Source: an uncultured Lachnoclostridium sp. (lineage in GTDB: Bacteria; Bacillota; Clostridia; Lachnospirales; Lachnospiraceae). Taken from it: DNA of 64,000 bases. How positions within the stretch are numbered: position 1 is the first letter of the stretch; each line of letters opens with the position of its first letter. The stretch is from contig CAJMFH010000012.1 of the NCBI GenBank assembly GCA_905212635.1, positions 5,592 through 69,591 of the forward strand, read 5' to 3'. The notes beneath the pieces are model-generated. The model ran no database searches, was not told the DNA's origin, and saw only the letters and a program-made list of their open reading frames with translations. The position numbers were made by a program, and so were the translations under genes. Shown here piece after piece: positions 28,048 to 36,889 of this stretch.

Positions 28048-28068
28048 ATGTTATAATTATTATAACAT
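28048..28068. promoter_or_regulatory. 21-bp perfect palindrome upstream of the deacetylase promoter
   Basis: ATGTTATAAT-T-ATTATAACAT lies 9 bases upstream of the -35 box, where an activator would bind. It also lies 53 bases beyond the stop of the upstream AI-2E gene, but it is too AT-rich for a good terminator. Confidence 0.4.
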
Positions 28069-28121
28069 TTTATTTATACCGTACGTTCTTTCGGCACATT
28101 TGTTATAATATGCCATAAAAA

Positions 28122-29321
28122 TTATATTTTACGAAAATAAGATTTGGTCTCTGCCGGCAGCCCTTTCTTTTCCAATCTGCGATGACTCCATCTTTTTACC
28201 GTTTTGTACAAAACCGAGAAAATCGGAACCGCGCAGATCATACCAAGCAGTCCAAACAAGGCACCAAATACCAGGATGGAAAACAGGATCCAAAAGCTTT
28301 CCAGCCCAACTGATTCTCCGATGATCTTGGGACCAATGATATTGCCGTCCACCTGCTGAATGATAATAATAAGTACAAGGAAGATCACTCCCTTAAAAGG
28401 CGAGGCCAGAAAGACAAGCAGCGCACTTGGAATCGCCCCGATGTATGGTCCAAAAAACGGGATAATGTTAGTAACTCCCACAAGCACACTGATCAATGCC
28501 GTATACGGAATGTTGGCAATGCTCAGAGCAATAAAAGTGATGATCGCTACAATGACAGAGTCAATGATCTTTCCACTGAAAAATTTTGCAAAAGACCAGT
28601 TGATATCTTTTCCAAAGGCAAGGATCCGATTGGCATGTTTCTCTGAAAAAATGGTGTACAAAAGGCGTTTTGCCTGAGCACAGAACCGTTCTTTGCCTGC
28701 CATCAGATAAATGGATACGATAATTCCGATAACGACATTCAGAAGCATCCCCAACGCACTGAGCAGTCCATCGGACACCGTACCGAGAATTTCCGTGCTT
28801 GCCGGCAAAAGATCATTCTGCACCCAGTTCCGGACCTGCGTATATACGGTATCGGTACTTTCTTTCATATACTGCGCCACTTCCGGGTGTTTTTTTCCAA
28901 TGTCATTTGCCACCTGAATCGTATTGCGGTAATATTCCGGCAGATTATTTGCAAGATTAGTAATACTGTCAACCACTTCCGGCACAACGAGCATTGTCAG
29001 CCAAAAGAGCACGGCGATGGAAAGCACCAGTACAAGTACGATCGAGATTCCTCTGGCGAAACCTCTGACTCTCTTATCCGTCTTATTGATCTTTCGAAAC
29101 AGCGGAATAAAGATGACTCTCTCCATGCCATTGACCATCGGACTCAAAAGATAGGCAATCACCAATCCGATATAAATGGGCATCAGTGCCGAGTTTAATT
29201 TGCCAAACGCCGCAGCTACGGTATCAAAATTTAAAAAGATAAATCCACAGACCAAAACCGCCATTAACACACAAAATGCTGTAATCCCCGCATAAACATA
29301 TTTATTTTCCAATCTTTTCAT
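28122..29321 (-). CDS. AI-2E family transporter (second copy)
   Basis: A 399-residue polytopic membrane protein of the AI-2E family with about eight hydrophobic segments. A large extracytoplasmic or amphipathic region lies at about 110-185. The family motif NIIPFFGPYIGAIPSALLVF is at about 285-305, and QQVDGNIIGPKIIGESVGL at about 325-345 is a good match to the family. The ATG at 29321 is chosen because GGAGGG lies six bases before it. It differs clearly from the copy at 7759-8889. Substrate unknown. It has its own promoter behind spoVAE. Confidence 0.88.
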   Translation of the reverse strand: MKRLENKYVYAGITAFCVLMAVLVCGFIFLNFDTVAAAFGKLNSALMPIYIGLVIAYLLSPMVNGMERVIFIPLFRKINKTDKRVRGFARGISIVLVLVLSIAVLFWLTMLVVPEVVDSITNLANNLPEYYRNTIQVANDIGKKHPEVAQYMKESTDTVYTQVRNWVQNDLLPASTEILGTVSDGLLSALGMLLNVVIGIIVSIYLMAGKERFCAQAKRLLYTIFSEKHANRILAFGKDINWSFAKFFSGKIIDSVIVAIITFIALSIANIPYTALISVLVGVTNIIPFFGPYIGAIPSALLVFLASPFKGVIFLVLIIIIQQVDGNIIGPKIIGESVGLESFWILFSILVFGALFGLLGMICAVPIFSVLYKTVKRWSHRRLEKKGLPAETKSYFRKI

Positions 29322-29351
29322 AAATACCCTCCATTCCAAATTTTCCCATAC

Positions 29352-29379
29352 AAAAAAGGTTAGTGACTGTCACTAACCT
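29352..29379 (-). terminator. Hairpin with T-tract between spoVAE and the AI-2E gene
   Basis: AGGTTAGTGA and TCACTAACCT form a 10-bp stem (29357-29379) followed on the minus strand by TTTTTTG. It is placed as the spoVAE terminator but also begins directly after the -10 box of the AI-2E promoter. Confidence 0.7.
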
Positions 29380-29380
29380 C

Positions 29381-29409
29381 ATTATACTTTGTTTTTCCAT
29401 ATTTCGCAA
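29381..29409 (-). promoter_or_regulatory. Sigma-A type promoter for the second AI-2E gene
   Basis: Minus strand TTGCGA (29404-29409) and TATAAT (29381-29386) with a 17-base spacer. The hairpin at 29357-29379 would form the 5' end of the transcript. Confidence 0.55.
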
Positions 29410-29421
29410 TAATTTAATCCT

Positions 29422-29778
29422 TTATCCTTTCATTTTCGGCTTAAATACCAGCGACGCCAGAAAACTGATGACAAGGGCTCCGGATATGCCGACTGCTGCC
29501 CGTTCCATGCCGCCGTAAAAGATACCGATGAAGCCTCTTTTATCTACAGCTTCTTTTACGCCCTCAAACAAAAGATGTCCAAATCCGATCAAAGGCACCG
29601 TTGCACCGGCTTTTGCCCAGTCAGCAAATGGTTCATACAGATGCAGCGCGCTTAATACAGCTCCCAGGCATACCAGAAGCACCATAATCCTTCCGGGTAA
29701 CAATTTCGTATTGTCCATAAACAGCTGCACTACTGCGCAGATTGCTCCTCCAATCAAAAAAGAAATCAAATATTCCAT
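29422..29778 (-). CDS. spoVAE: Stage V sporulation protein AE
   Basis: A 118-residue membrane protein with hydrophobic segments at about 3-20, 30-48 and 92-112. Its GGAICAVVQLFMD start and GFGHLLFEGVKEAVDKRGFIG centre match SpoVAE. SpoVA proteins form the channel that moves dipicolinic acid into the forespore and out at germination. The ATG at 29778 is chosen with GGAGATG upstream. It begins 14 bases after the spoVAD stop. The third usual member, spoVAC, is not next to the pair in this window. Confidence 0.92.
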   Translation of the reverse strand: MEYLISFLIGGAICAVVQLFMDNTKLLPGRIMVLLVCLGAVLSALHLYEPFADWAKAGATVPLIGFGHLLFEGVKEAVDKRGFIGIFYGGMERAAVGISGALVISFLASLVFKPKMKG

Positions 29779-29792
29779 CTCATCATCTCCTT

Positions 29793-30827
29793 TCACACAC
29801 ATTCCAGCATGACACCATGTGCGATTCCCGGCACCGAATTTCCTTCATTAAAACTGACTGTCGATAAAAGTGCCCCCGTCGGCACAAACAACACTCTCCG
29901 CCACGCATGTTTCCGCATCTTTTTCAAAATGTATCCTGTCAGTGTGATTGCGCTGCATCCGCAGCCGCTTCCTCCGGCATGCGTATCCTGTTCTTCGTTA
30001 TAATAAATTTCCGTTCCGCAGTCCATATGCTGCTTGCTGATATCATACCCGTAACCCAACAACATATCCTTTAAAATGCGCTGTCCGATCGTCCCGAGAT
30101 CCCCTGTAATGATTTTGTCATAATAGTCCGGTTCTACCCCAAAATCTTTGAAATTGTTTAAAATACAATCGCACGCCGCGGGTGCCATACAGGCGCCCAT
30201 ATTCATGCTGTCCTTGATGCCGTAATCCGTGATAACACCGGTTGTAATCCCGCGGATACAAACATAATCGGTCTCTTTCCTTTTCCATTTTCCGTCTCCC
30301 CGTCCGATCACAACGGCTCCGCTTCCTGTCACCGTCCACGTTGCCGAATACGGGCGCTGGTTCCCATAGGCAAGCGGGAAACGAAACTGTTTTTCTGCGC
30401 TGGCAAAATGGCTGGATGTCATGGCAACAATGTATTCTGCAAAGCCACCCTCCACAAGCATGGAACCGATCGCCATAGATTCTCCCATTGTAGAGCAGGC
30501 ACCATAAACGCCAAACATCGGTATATTCAGATTCATAATGCCAAACGAAGTCGCGATCAGCTGCCCAAGCAGATCCCCTGCCACGATATACCGGATATCT
30601 TCCGATTCGAGTCCGGCATTGCGGATTGCAATATCCGCCGCCATATGCTGCATCTTACTTTCCGCCTCTTCCCATGTTTTACCACCAAAAAGGGGATCCT
30701 CTTCCACGATGTCAAAATATTTTCCAAATTTGCCGGCTCCCTCTTTTTCCCCGGCTACGGAAGCGGCCCCGATAATGCACGGCGGCACTTCAAACTGTAC
30801 GCTCCGCTTTCCAATCATTTTGTCCAT
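29793..30827 (-). CDS. spoVAD: Stage V sporulation protein AD
   Basis: A 344-residue soluble protein with a thiolase-like fold (FEVPPCIIGAASVAGEKEG at the start; GACSTMGESMAIGSMLV, TGSGAVVIG and GCGCSAITLTGY further on). SpoVAD binds dipicolinic acid at the inner forespore membrane. I use the ATG at 30827, preceded by GGAGGAATT; longer in-frame versions lack support. A possible sigma-G promoter lies about 70 bases upstream. Upstream on the same strand is secDF rather than spoVAC, so the operon appears reduced to two genes. Confidence 0.95.
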   Translation of the reverse strand: MDKMIGKRSVQFEVPPCIIGAASVAGEKEGAGKFGKYFDIVEEDPLFGGKTWEEAESKMQHMAADIAIRNAGLESEDIRYIVAGDLLGQLIATSFGIMNLNIPMFGVYGACSTMGESMAIGSMLVEGGFAEYIVAMTSSHFASAEKQFRFPLAYGNQRPYSATWTVTGSGAVVIGRGDGKWKRKETDYVCIRGITTGVITDYGIKDSMNMGACMAPAACDCILNNFKDFGVEPDYYDKIITGDLGTIGQRILKDMLLGYGYDISKQHMDCGTEIYYNEEQDTHAGGSGCGCSAITLTGYILKKMRKHAWRRVLFVPTGALLSTVSFNEGNSVPGIAHGVMLECV

Positions 30828-30875
30828 AATTCCTCCAACATCTGCGCAGTCGTGCTGGCTTATACTACGAAATAA

Positions 30876-30917
30876 AACGGCTGCACATACTATTTTTATG
30901 TAGTATGTACAACCGTT
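30876..30917 (-). terminator. Long-stem hairpin after secDF
   Basis: Minus strand AACGGTTGTACATACTA (30901-30917) pairs with TAGTATGTGCAGCCGTT (30876-30892), followed by TTATTTC. It is a probable secDF terminator and overlaps the candidate sigma-G promoter of spoVAD. A second 9-bp hairpin lies at 30933-30957. Confidence 0.6.
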
Positions 30918-30931
30918 CTTATTTTTATTCA
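30901..30931 (-). promoter_or_regulatory. Candidate sigma-G promoter for spoVAD-spoVAE
   Basis: Minus strand TGAATA (30926-30931), an 18-base spacer, then CATACTA (30901-30907). This agrees well with the forespore sigma-G consensus as I know it from Bacillus, and spoVA operons belong to that regulon. Confidence 0.5.
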
Positions 30932-30959
30932 TCAAAGAATCGTCTCCGGATTCTTTGCA

Positions 30960-33215
30960 TTATTTCTTTTTATTTCCTGCTTTTTTCGCTTTTGCTTTCT
31001 TCTGCGCACTACGGTTCATAAAGTACCAAACCGTACCTGCCAGACATACAGAAGAATAACATCCGGAAATGATACCTGCCATCATCGGTACTGCAAACTG
31101 GCGGATGGAATCCACACCAAGAACAGCAAGGCAAAGTACCATTACCAAAGTTGTGATCGAAGTATTAAAGCTTCGGCTCAACGTCTCGGTAATACTTGTA
31201 TTTACAATTTCTGCCAAATCCGTGTTGCCGAGTTTCTTGCGGTTCTCACGAACACGGTCAAAGATTACGATTGTCGCATTGATCGAGTAACCAACGATCG
31301 TCAGCATACAGGCGATAAACGTACTTCCGACAGTGATCGATGCACTTCCGACTGCATAAACCATAAGCACGACCATAACGTCATGAAGAAGTGCGATAAC
31401 AGAACTTGCACCAAAGGCAAGATTCTTGAATCGGATCCAGATGTAGATCAACATACCTACCGCAGCGATAAGTACCGCTACGATCGCATCCATACGCATT
31501 TCGTTACTTACAGATGCAGAAATGGTCTCTACTTCAATGCTCTTATCACTCACGCCATATTTTTCTTCTACCGCAGCAATTACTTTTTTCTGCTGGTCTT
31601 CAGTAAAGGCTGGGGTACGAACAATCAAGGTTTTCTCGCCGGATACATCGGAAAGTTCTGCTTCCGATACATCCGCTGCGGTTTTTACAATATCCGTTAC
31701 TTCATTTTTGAAGTCGGCACTCGCATTACCGGAAGCATCAAATCCTTCACCCTTGTAATCCGTAAAAGTAATGGATGTAGAAGAACCACCTAAGAACTCA
31801 AGGCTGTAGTTAAGAGGCTGTCCCATTTTTACCATATTCATAACCAGTCCGCCGATACACAAAAGAAGAAGGCATCCGGAAATAATTGCATATTTCTTAA
31901 TATTCCCAACAAAGTTGATCGGTTTTCTTGCTTTCTGTGTCCCATAGAACTTCACATCGTCAAGTCCCAGTCCTACAAATGCATACAAGATCCATCTTGT
32001 TACAAAGATCGCCGTAAACATGGAAAGGATAATACCGATTGCCAGTGTCTGGGCAAATCCCATAACCGTACCGGATCCTTTGATATAAAGAACAACAGCA
32101 GCGATCAATGTCGTAACGTTACCATCGATGATCGCAGACAAGGCTTTCTCAAATCCGATCTTAATCGCAGAACGAACCGTCTTTCCTGTTGCCAGTTCCT
32201 CTCGGATACGGGTAAAGATAATACAGTTTGCATCCACCGCCATACCAATCGCAAGAATAACTCCGGCGATACCCGGCAGTGTCAGAGTCACATCCAGACC
32301 GTTAATCGCAAGAACGGATGCTCCTACATAAAATAACAGCGCAAGAGAAGCTGCTACACCAGGGATCCAGTACATTACGATCATGAAGATGATAACCAGC
32401 GCAAGACCGATCGCACCGGCGATCAAACTTGTCTTCAACGCATCTCCACCAAGTTTTGCTCCTACGATATTGGAGCGGATATTTTTCAGTTCCAGTGGCA
32501 GAGCACCGATACGAAGAGTCGATGCCATATCCTCTGCTTTGGAAAATTCATCAAAGCTTCCGGAAATAACAGCTTCTCCACCGTCAATCGCCTCACGGAT
32601 AACCGGAGAGGATACGATCTCGCCATCATAAATGATCGAGAACTGCTCGCCTACGTGATCTGTTGTTACTTTTTTAAATTTCTTTGTTCCCTTTGCATTA
32701 AATGAAAGTTTTACAACATTTTCTGTCTGGCCTGTCGTGGAATCCTGCTGTGTTGCTGCTTCCGCAGTTTTCAGCATGGAACCGTCAATGATGACATCTT
32801 TTTTGTCATATGTCGCCGTCTTTCCATCTTCGCCAACCGTTACATTGCTGTAAAGAACAAATTCCAAAGCTCCGGCTTTTCCAAGCTTGTCCAATACTGC
32901 CTGTGGATCATCAACATCCGGAACGTCAACCGTTACACGGTTATTTCCTTCCTGATAAACAGAAGCTTCTGTACTTTCGTTCTGTACACGCATCTGCATT
33001 TTGTACACAGTATCTTTCATTTCCTGAGCAGTTGGATTTTCTTTTGTCGCTTCGTATGTAACGCTGACACCACCTGCCAAGTCAAGTCCTAAGCGGATAT
33101 TTTTTGCACTTCCCCGCTTTGCTCCTCCAATTCCCGTGTACGCCACAACACAAACTGCGGCAGTTACAAGGAGAATGACAAGAAGCTGTAAAACGCCCTT
33201 TAACTTAGTATTCAT
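30960..33215 (-). CDS. secDF: Fused protein translocase subunit SecDF
   Basis: A 751-residue single-chain SecD-SecF protein of the RND type, which uses the proton gradient to help Sec-dependent export. The SecD half shows LGLDLAGGVSVTYEA near residue 45, a periplasmic domain to about 235 and membrane helices with GMAVDANCIIFTRIREEL (about 325-342). The SecF half starts near 430 with LNYSLEFLGGSS and has VGYSINATIVIFDRVREN near 655. Both conserved Asp-bearing helices are present. It has its own promoter. Downstream are spoVAD and spoVAE after a hairpin. Confidence 0.95.
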   Translation of the reverse strand: MNTKLKGVLQLLVILLVTAAVCVVAYTGIGGAKRGSAKNIRLGLDLAGGVSVTYEATKENPTAQEMKDTVYKMQMRVQNESTEASVYQEGNNRVTVDVPDVDDPQAVLDKLGKAGALEFVLYSNVTVGEDGKTATYDKKDVIIDGSMLKTAEAATQQDSTTGQTENVVKLSFNAKGTKKFKKVTTDHVGEQFSIIYDGEIVSSPVIREAIDGGEAVISGSFDEFSKAEDMASTLRIGALPLELKNIRSNIVGAKLGGDALKTSLIAGAIGLALVIIFMIVMYWIPGVAASLALLFYVGASVLAINGLDVTLTLPGIAGVILAIGMAVDANCIIFTRIREELATGKTVRSAIKIGFEKALSAIIDGNVTTLIAAVVLYIKGSGTVMGFAQTLAIGIILSMFTAIFVTRWILYAFVGLGLDDVKFYGTQKARKPINFVGNIKKYAIISGCLLLLCIGGLVMNMVKMGQPLNYSLEFLGGSSTSITFTDYKGEGFDASGNASADFKNEVTDIVKTAADVSEAELSDVSGEKTLIVRTPAFTEDQQKKVIAAVEEKYGVSDKSIEVETISASVSNEMRMDAIVAVLIAAVGMLIYIWIRFKNLAFGASSVIALLHDVMVVLMVYAVGSASITVGSTFIACMLTIVGYSINATIVIFDRVRENRKKLGNTDLAEIVNTSITETLSRSFNTSITTLVMVLCLAVLGVDSIRQFAVPMMAGIISGCYSSVCLAGTVWYFMNRSAQKKAKAKKAGNKKK

Positions 33216-33250
33216 TGTGAAAATCTCCTTTTCTAAAAATGTACCAAAAT

Positions 33251-33279
33251 ATTATAGCATAAACAAATGCTTTCTTCAA
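33251..33279 (-). promoter_or_regulatory. Sigma-A type promoter for secDF
   Basis: Minus strand TTGAAG (33274-33279) and TATAAT (33251-33256) with a 17-base spacer; the -35 overlaps the end of tadA. Confidence 0.6.
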
Positions 33280-33758
33280 GTAGATTTCTTGCGTTTTAAC
33301 CGAAGTTCTTTAAAAAAACTGCTCATCAGCTGACTGCACGGTTCTTCCAAAACCCCCCGCACCACTTCTGCCTGATGATTAAACCCCGGCATATCCAGCA
33401 GATTCACCACAGAACCGGCACATCCTGCCTTCGGATTCATGCTTCCGACGACCACTTTGGGAATTCTTGCCTGTACGATCGCTCCTGCACACATCGGACA
33501 GGGTTCCAGCGTGACGTACATCGTGCATTCTTCCAGCCTCCAGTCTCCCAGAACCCTGCTTGCCTTATTGATCACAATGAGTTCTGCATGCGCCAGCGTA
33601 TTTTTCTTTTTATTGCGCTTATTATAGCCTCTGGCAATGATCTTTCCGTCATGGACAAGCACACAGCCAATCGGCGTTTCCTCCAGTGCATAGGCTTTCT
33701 TTGCCTGCCGGATAGCTTCTTTCATATATTTTTCGTCTTCGCTCATTTTCTTTCTCAT
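33276..33758 (-). CDS. tadA: tRNA-specific adenosine deaminase
   Basis: A 160-residue zinc deaminase that converts A34 to inosine in tRNA-Arg. The zinc and catalytic motifs are LAHAELIVI (His and Glu) and EPCPMCAGAI (two Cys). The start at 33758 (MRKKMSEDEKYMKEAIRQA) is chosen because AGAGGA lies just upstream; an in-frame extension back to 33827 would add a Cys-rich stretch (CPGCCCKLEKF) without homology that I recognise. It lies 121 bases downstream of pta. Confidence 0.93.
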   Translation of the reverse strand: MRKKMSEDEKYMKEAIRQAKKAYALEETPIGCVLVHDGKIIARGYNKRNKKKNTLAHAELIVINKASRVLGDWRLEECTMYVTLEPCPMCAGAIVQARIPKVVVGSMNPKAGCAGSVVNLLDMPGFNHQAEVVRGVLEEPCSQLMSSFFKELRLKRKKST

Positions 33759-33879
33759 GCGCGTCCTCTTTTTGCTAAATTTTTCCAATTTACAGCAACA
33801 GCCGGGGCAGCGCATGTCTTTCGTCACACTCTGCTCCGGCTGTACATTTAAATCCTAACCATCTTCATTCTTACATTAC

Positions 33880-34863
33880 TTATGCCAATGCTGCCGTGAT
33901 GATTGCCATAGAATATACTTCACTTGCATTGCATCCACGGGAAAGGTCATTGATCGGTGCATTCAGTCCAAGAAGGATTGGGCCGTAAGCATCGAAGTTA
34001 CCCATACGCTGTGCAATTTTGTAACCAATATTTCCTGCGTTGATATCAGGGAAAATAAAGGTGTTTGCATGTCCAGCCACTTCCGACTGTGGACATTTGG
34101 TACGAGCTACACGAGGTGCTACAGCGGCATCAAACTGAAGTTCTCCTTCGATTGGAAGGTTTGGTGCTGCTTTCTTTGTCTTCTCTGCGGCGTTACGCAT
34201 CTTATCTACATCTTCGCCTTTACCGGATCCCAATGTAGAGTAGCTGAGGAATGCCACTTTCGGATCGATTCCGAAAATCTTTGCACATTCGGATGCCTCC
34301 AATGCAATCTCAACCAGTTCATCTTCGGTCGGTTTGATATTGATTGCGCAGTCTGCCATCGCAAGCACTTCATTTTCACCGGTTGCGGATGGACGAACCA
34401 GAATAAAGCAGGATGATACGATCGAATTGTTTGGCTTTGTCTTGATGATCTGCAATGCCGGACGAACCGTATCTGCGGTAGAATATGTTGCTCCACCTAA
34501 CAATGCATCTGCTTTTCCCATTTTCACAAGCATCGTTCCGAAATAATTTGCCTGAGACAAAATTCCACGAGCCTGCTCCGGTGTCATTCCTTTATTTTTA
34601 CGGATCTCACAAAGCATGTCCACCATCTCATCAATCTCGTCATAATTCAATGGATCAATGATCTCAGCACCGCGGATATTAAAGCCGCTTTCTTCTGCTG
34701 CCTTTGTGATCTCCTCTTTGTTACCAACTAATACAGGGGCAAGAAATGTACTTGCCAAAAGACGGGAAGATGCTTCCAGGATACGAGGATCGCTTCCCTC
34801 TGTAAAAACGATTTTTCTTGGGTGTTTTTTCAAAATGTCAATCAACTGACCAAAACCAAACAT
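33880..34863 (-). CDS. pta: Phosphate acetyltransferase
   Basis: A 327-residue phosphotransacetylase that interconverts acetyl-CoA and acetyl phosphate for acetate fermentation. Family motifs include TEGSDPRILEAS near the N-terminus, LGGATYSTADTVRPALQII (about 123-141), FLSYSTLGSGKG (about 214) and the C-terminal GCNASEVYSMAIITAALA. The usual partner ackA is not adjacent in this window. The ATG follows AGGAGGCATATTGCT and a promoter lies upstream. Confidence 0.95.
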   Translation of the reverse strand: MFGFGQLIDILKKHPRKIVFTEGSDPRILEASSRLLASTFLAPVLVGNKEEITKAAEESGFNIRGAEIIDPLNYDEIDEMVDMLCEIRKNKGMTPEQARGILSQANYFGTMLVKMGKADALLGGATYSTADTVRPALQIIKTKPNNSIVSSCFILVRPSATGENEVLAMADCAINIKPTEDELVEIALEASECAKIFGIDPKVAFLSYSTLGSGKGEDVDKMRNAAEKTKKAAPNLPIEGELQFDAAVAPRVARTKCPQSEVAGHANTFIFPDINAGNIGYKIAQRMGNFDAYGPILLGLNAPINDLSRGCNASEVYSMAIITAALA

Positions 34864-34899
34864 AGCAATATGCCTCCTAATATTTTTTCTCTACTTTCT

Positions 34900-34927
34900 A
34901 TCATAACAACTTTTTTCCAAATTACAA
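34900..34927 (-). promoter_or_regulatory. Sigma-A type promoter for pta
   Basis: Minus strand TTGTAA (34922-34927) and TATGAT (34900-34905) with a 16-base spacer. Confidence 0.5.
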
Positions 34928-34940
34928 GAGGTAAATTATA

Positions 34941-34989
34941 AAAAAACAACGATTCGGGAGCAATCTTTGAAAGAAGTCCCAAATCGTTG
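34941..34989 (-). terminator. Terminator after the ABC exporter operon, related to the inverted-repeat family
   Basis: Minus strand CAACGATTTGGGA (34977-34989) pairs with TCCCGAATCGTTG (34947-34959) with one G-U pair, followed by seven T. The arms resemble those of the leader elements at 20501, 40104 and 53388. Confidence 0.8.
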
Positions 34990-35008
34990 AAAATTTTTAT
35001 CAATCTAA

Positions 35009-36889
35009 TCAATCCAATTCTACCGCACCGGTATACAATTGGTAATATCTTCCTTTTTCAGCCAGCAGCTGCTCATGCGTTCCACGCTCAATGATCTCGC
35101 CCTGCTCAAGAACCATGATACAATCGGCATTACGCACGGTGGAAAGGCGGTGCGCGATAACAAATGTCGTACGGTTCTTCATCAACCGCTCCATACCATG
35201 GTCAATGTGCATCTCGGTTCTCGTATCGACCGAACTTGTCGCCTCATCAAGTACAAGGATCGGTGCTTTTGACACGGCGGCTCTGGCAATATTTAACAAC
35301 TGGCGCTGTCCCTGACTCAGGTTGATACCGTCACCTTCCAGCATCGTATCGTATCCATTTTCAAGCCGCATGATAAACGACTGTGCGCTGGCGGTTTTTG
35401 CTGCCTGCTCCACTTCTTCGTCCGTCGCGTCCGGACGTCCATAGCGGATATTTTCACGAACCGTTCCGGTAAACAAGTGTGTATCCTGCAATACCATCGC
35501 GATGTGGCTTCGCAGACTCTTTCTTGCATAGTCTTTGATGTCTCTGCCGTCGATCGTGATCTTTCCTTCCTGAATGTCGTAAAAACGATTCAACAGGTTG
35601 GTGATCGTCGTTTTTCCGGCACCGGTCGAACCGACAAATGCCACTTTCTGGCCGGCATGCGCATACAGATTGATGTGCTTCAAGATCACTTTATCCGGAT
35701 TGTAACCAAAGGAAACATCTTCCATGATTACTTCTCCCTTCACATCGTCCATCTCCACCGCATCCGGCTTGTCAGCTTCTTCCGGCTCTTCATCCATGAC
35801 TTTGAAGACACGCTCTGCACCGGCAAGCGCGGAAAAGATTGTATTGATCTGCATGGAGATCTCATTGATCGGGCGGCTGAACTGACGCGAATAATTGACA
35901 AATACTGTCAGTCCGCCCAGACTGAGCCGTCCGGCAAGGCAGAACAAACCGCCGACGCAGGCTGTGATACCGTAACTTACCTGACCGATATTTCCCATGA
36001 CCGGTCCCATGATACCACCGAAGAACTGCGCTTTGACCTGTTTTTTACGAAGATCATTGTTCAGATCCGTAAATTCTTCCACCGCTTTTTCCTCGTGGCA
36101 GAATACTTTTACTACTTTCTGGCCGGTTACTGTCTCTTCGATGTAACCATTTAACTTACCAAGCGCCGACTGCTGCTGGCGGTAGTATTTGGAACTGCGC
36201 TTTGCGATCGAACCGCCGGCTTTCAGCATAAGCGGCACAAGCAGGATCGTAAGAAGAGCAAGCCATACGTTCATATAAAGCATGATACTTACCGTACCCA
36301 CGATGCTGATAAATCCCTGGATCAGCTGAATCACCGTATTGTTGAGCATTTCACCGACGACATCGACATCGTTCGTAAAACGGCTCATGATATCTCCGGT
36401 CGCATTGGTGTCAAAATAGCGTACCGGCAGTGTCTGGATATGATCGAACAGGTCTTTACGAAGCGTCTTTAATGCACGCTGGGAAACACCGATCATGATT
36501 CGCTGTTGTAAATACATGGAAATGACACCGATTCCATAAATCGCAAGCATCAAAAGGATACCAAGTCCCAATGTTTTCAATCCTTCATTGATAATGATAC
36601 CGGCATCGCCGGCTGCTTTGGATGCCTTATCATACGTTTCCGTAATTCCGTTGATGATCGGCGAAAGCATATAGGAGCCTGCCAACGTCGATAAACTGGA
36701 AATCACTACACACACCAGTGCAATGATCACGTGTTTCTTATCTTTTCCAAGATAACCAAGAAGGCGTTTTATCGTCTGTTTGGTTTCTTTCGGCTTGCCA
36801 CCCATTGCTCTCGCGTGTCTGCCGCCCGGACCATGTCCCGGGCCTCCCATCGGCGGGCCTCCGGCTGGCTTATTTGGCTTTCCACTCAT
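35009..36889 (-). CDS. ABC exporter half-transporter, membrane-ATPase fusion (partner 1)
   Basis: A 626-residue half-transporter of the MdlB/LmrA multidrug family. A Gly/Pro/Lys/His-rich N-terminal tail (about 1-40) precedes six membrane helices (about 52-340) and the ATPase domain. Walker A is GSTGAGKTT, the signature is LSQGQ (524-528) and Walker B is ILVLDEATS with the catalytic Glu intact. Substrates of such exporters include drugs, lipids and peptides. Its start overlaps the stop of partner 2 by 4 bases (ATGA), and a MarR gene starts the operon, pointing to inducible efflux. Confidence 0.93.
   Translation of the reverse strand: MSGKPNKPAGGPPMGGPGHGPGGRHARAMGGKPKETKQTIKRLLGYLGKDKKHVIIALVCVVISSLSTLAGSYMLSPIINGITETYDKASKAAGDAGIIINEGLKTLGLGILLMLAIYGIGVISMYLQQRIMIGVSQRALKTLRKDLFDHIQTLPVRYFDTNATGDIMSRFTNDVDVVGEMLNNTVIQLIQGFISIVGTVSIMLYMNVWLALLTILLVPLMLKAGGSIAKRSSKYYRQQQSALGKLNGYIEETVTGQKVVKVFCHEEKAVEEFTDLNNDLRKKQVKAQFFGGIMGPVMGNIGQVSYGITACVGGLFCLAGRLSLGGLTVFVNYSRQFSRPINEISMQINTIFSALAGAERVFKVMDEEPEEADKPDAVEMDDVKGEVIMEDVSFGYNPDKVILKHINLYAHAGQKVAFVGSTGAGKTTITNLLNRFYDIQEGKITIDGRDIKDYARKSLRSHIAMVLQDTHLFTGTVRENIRYGRPDATDEEVEQAAKTASAQSFIMRLENGYDTMLEGDGINLSQGQRQLLNIARAAVSKAPILVLDEATSSVDTRTEMHIDHGMERLMKNRTTFVIAHRLSTVRNADCIMVLEQGEIIERGTHEQLLAEKGRYYQLYTGAVELD

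Noticed and set aside
33759..33827. Cys-rich N-terminal extension of TadA (CPGCCCKLEKF)
   Set aside because: No ribosome site supports the upstream start, and TadA proteins begin near the chosen ATG.
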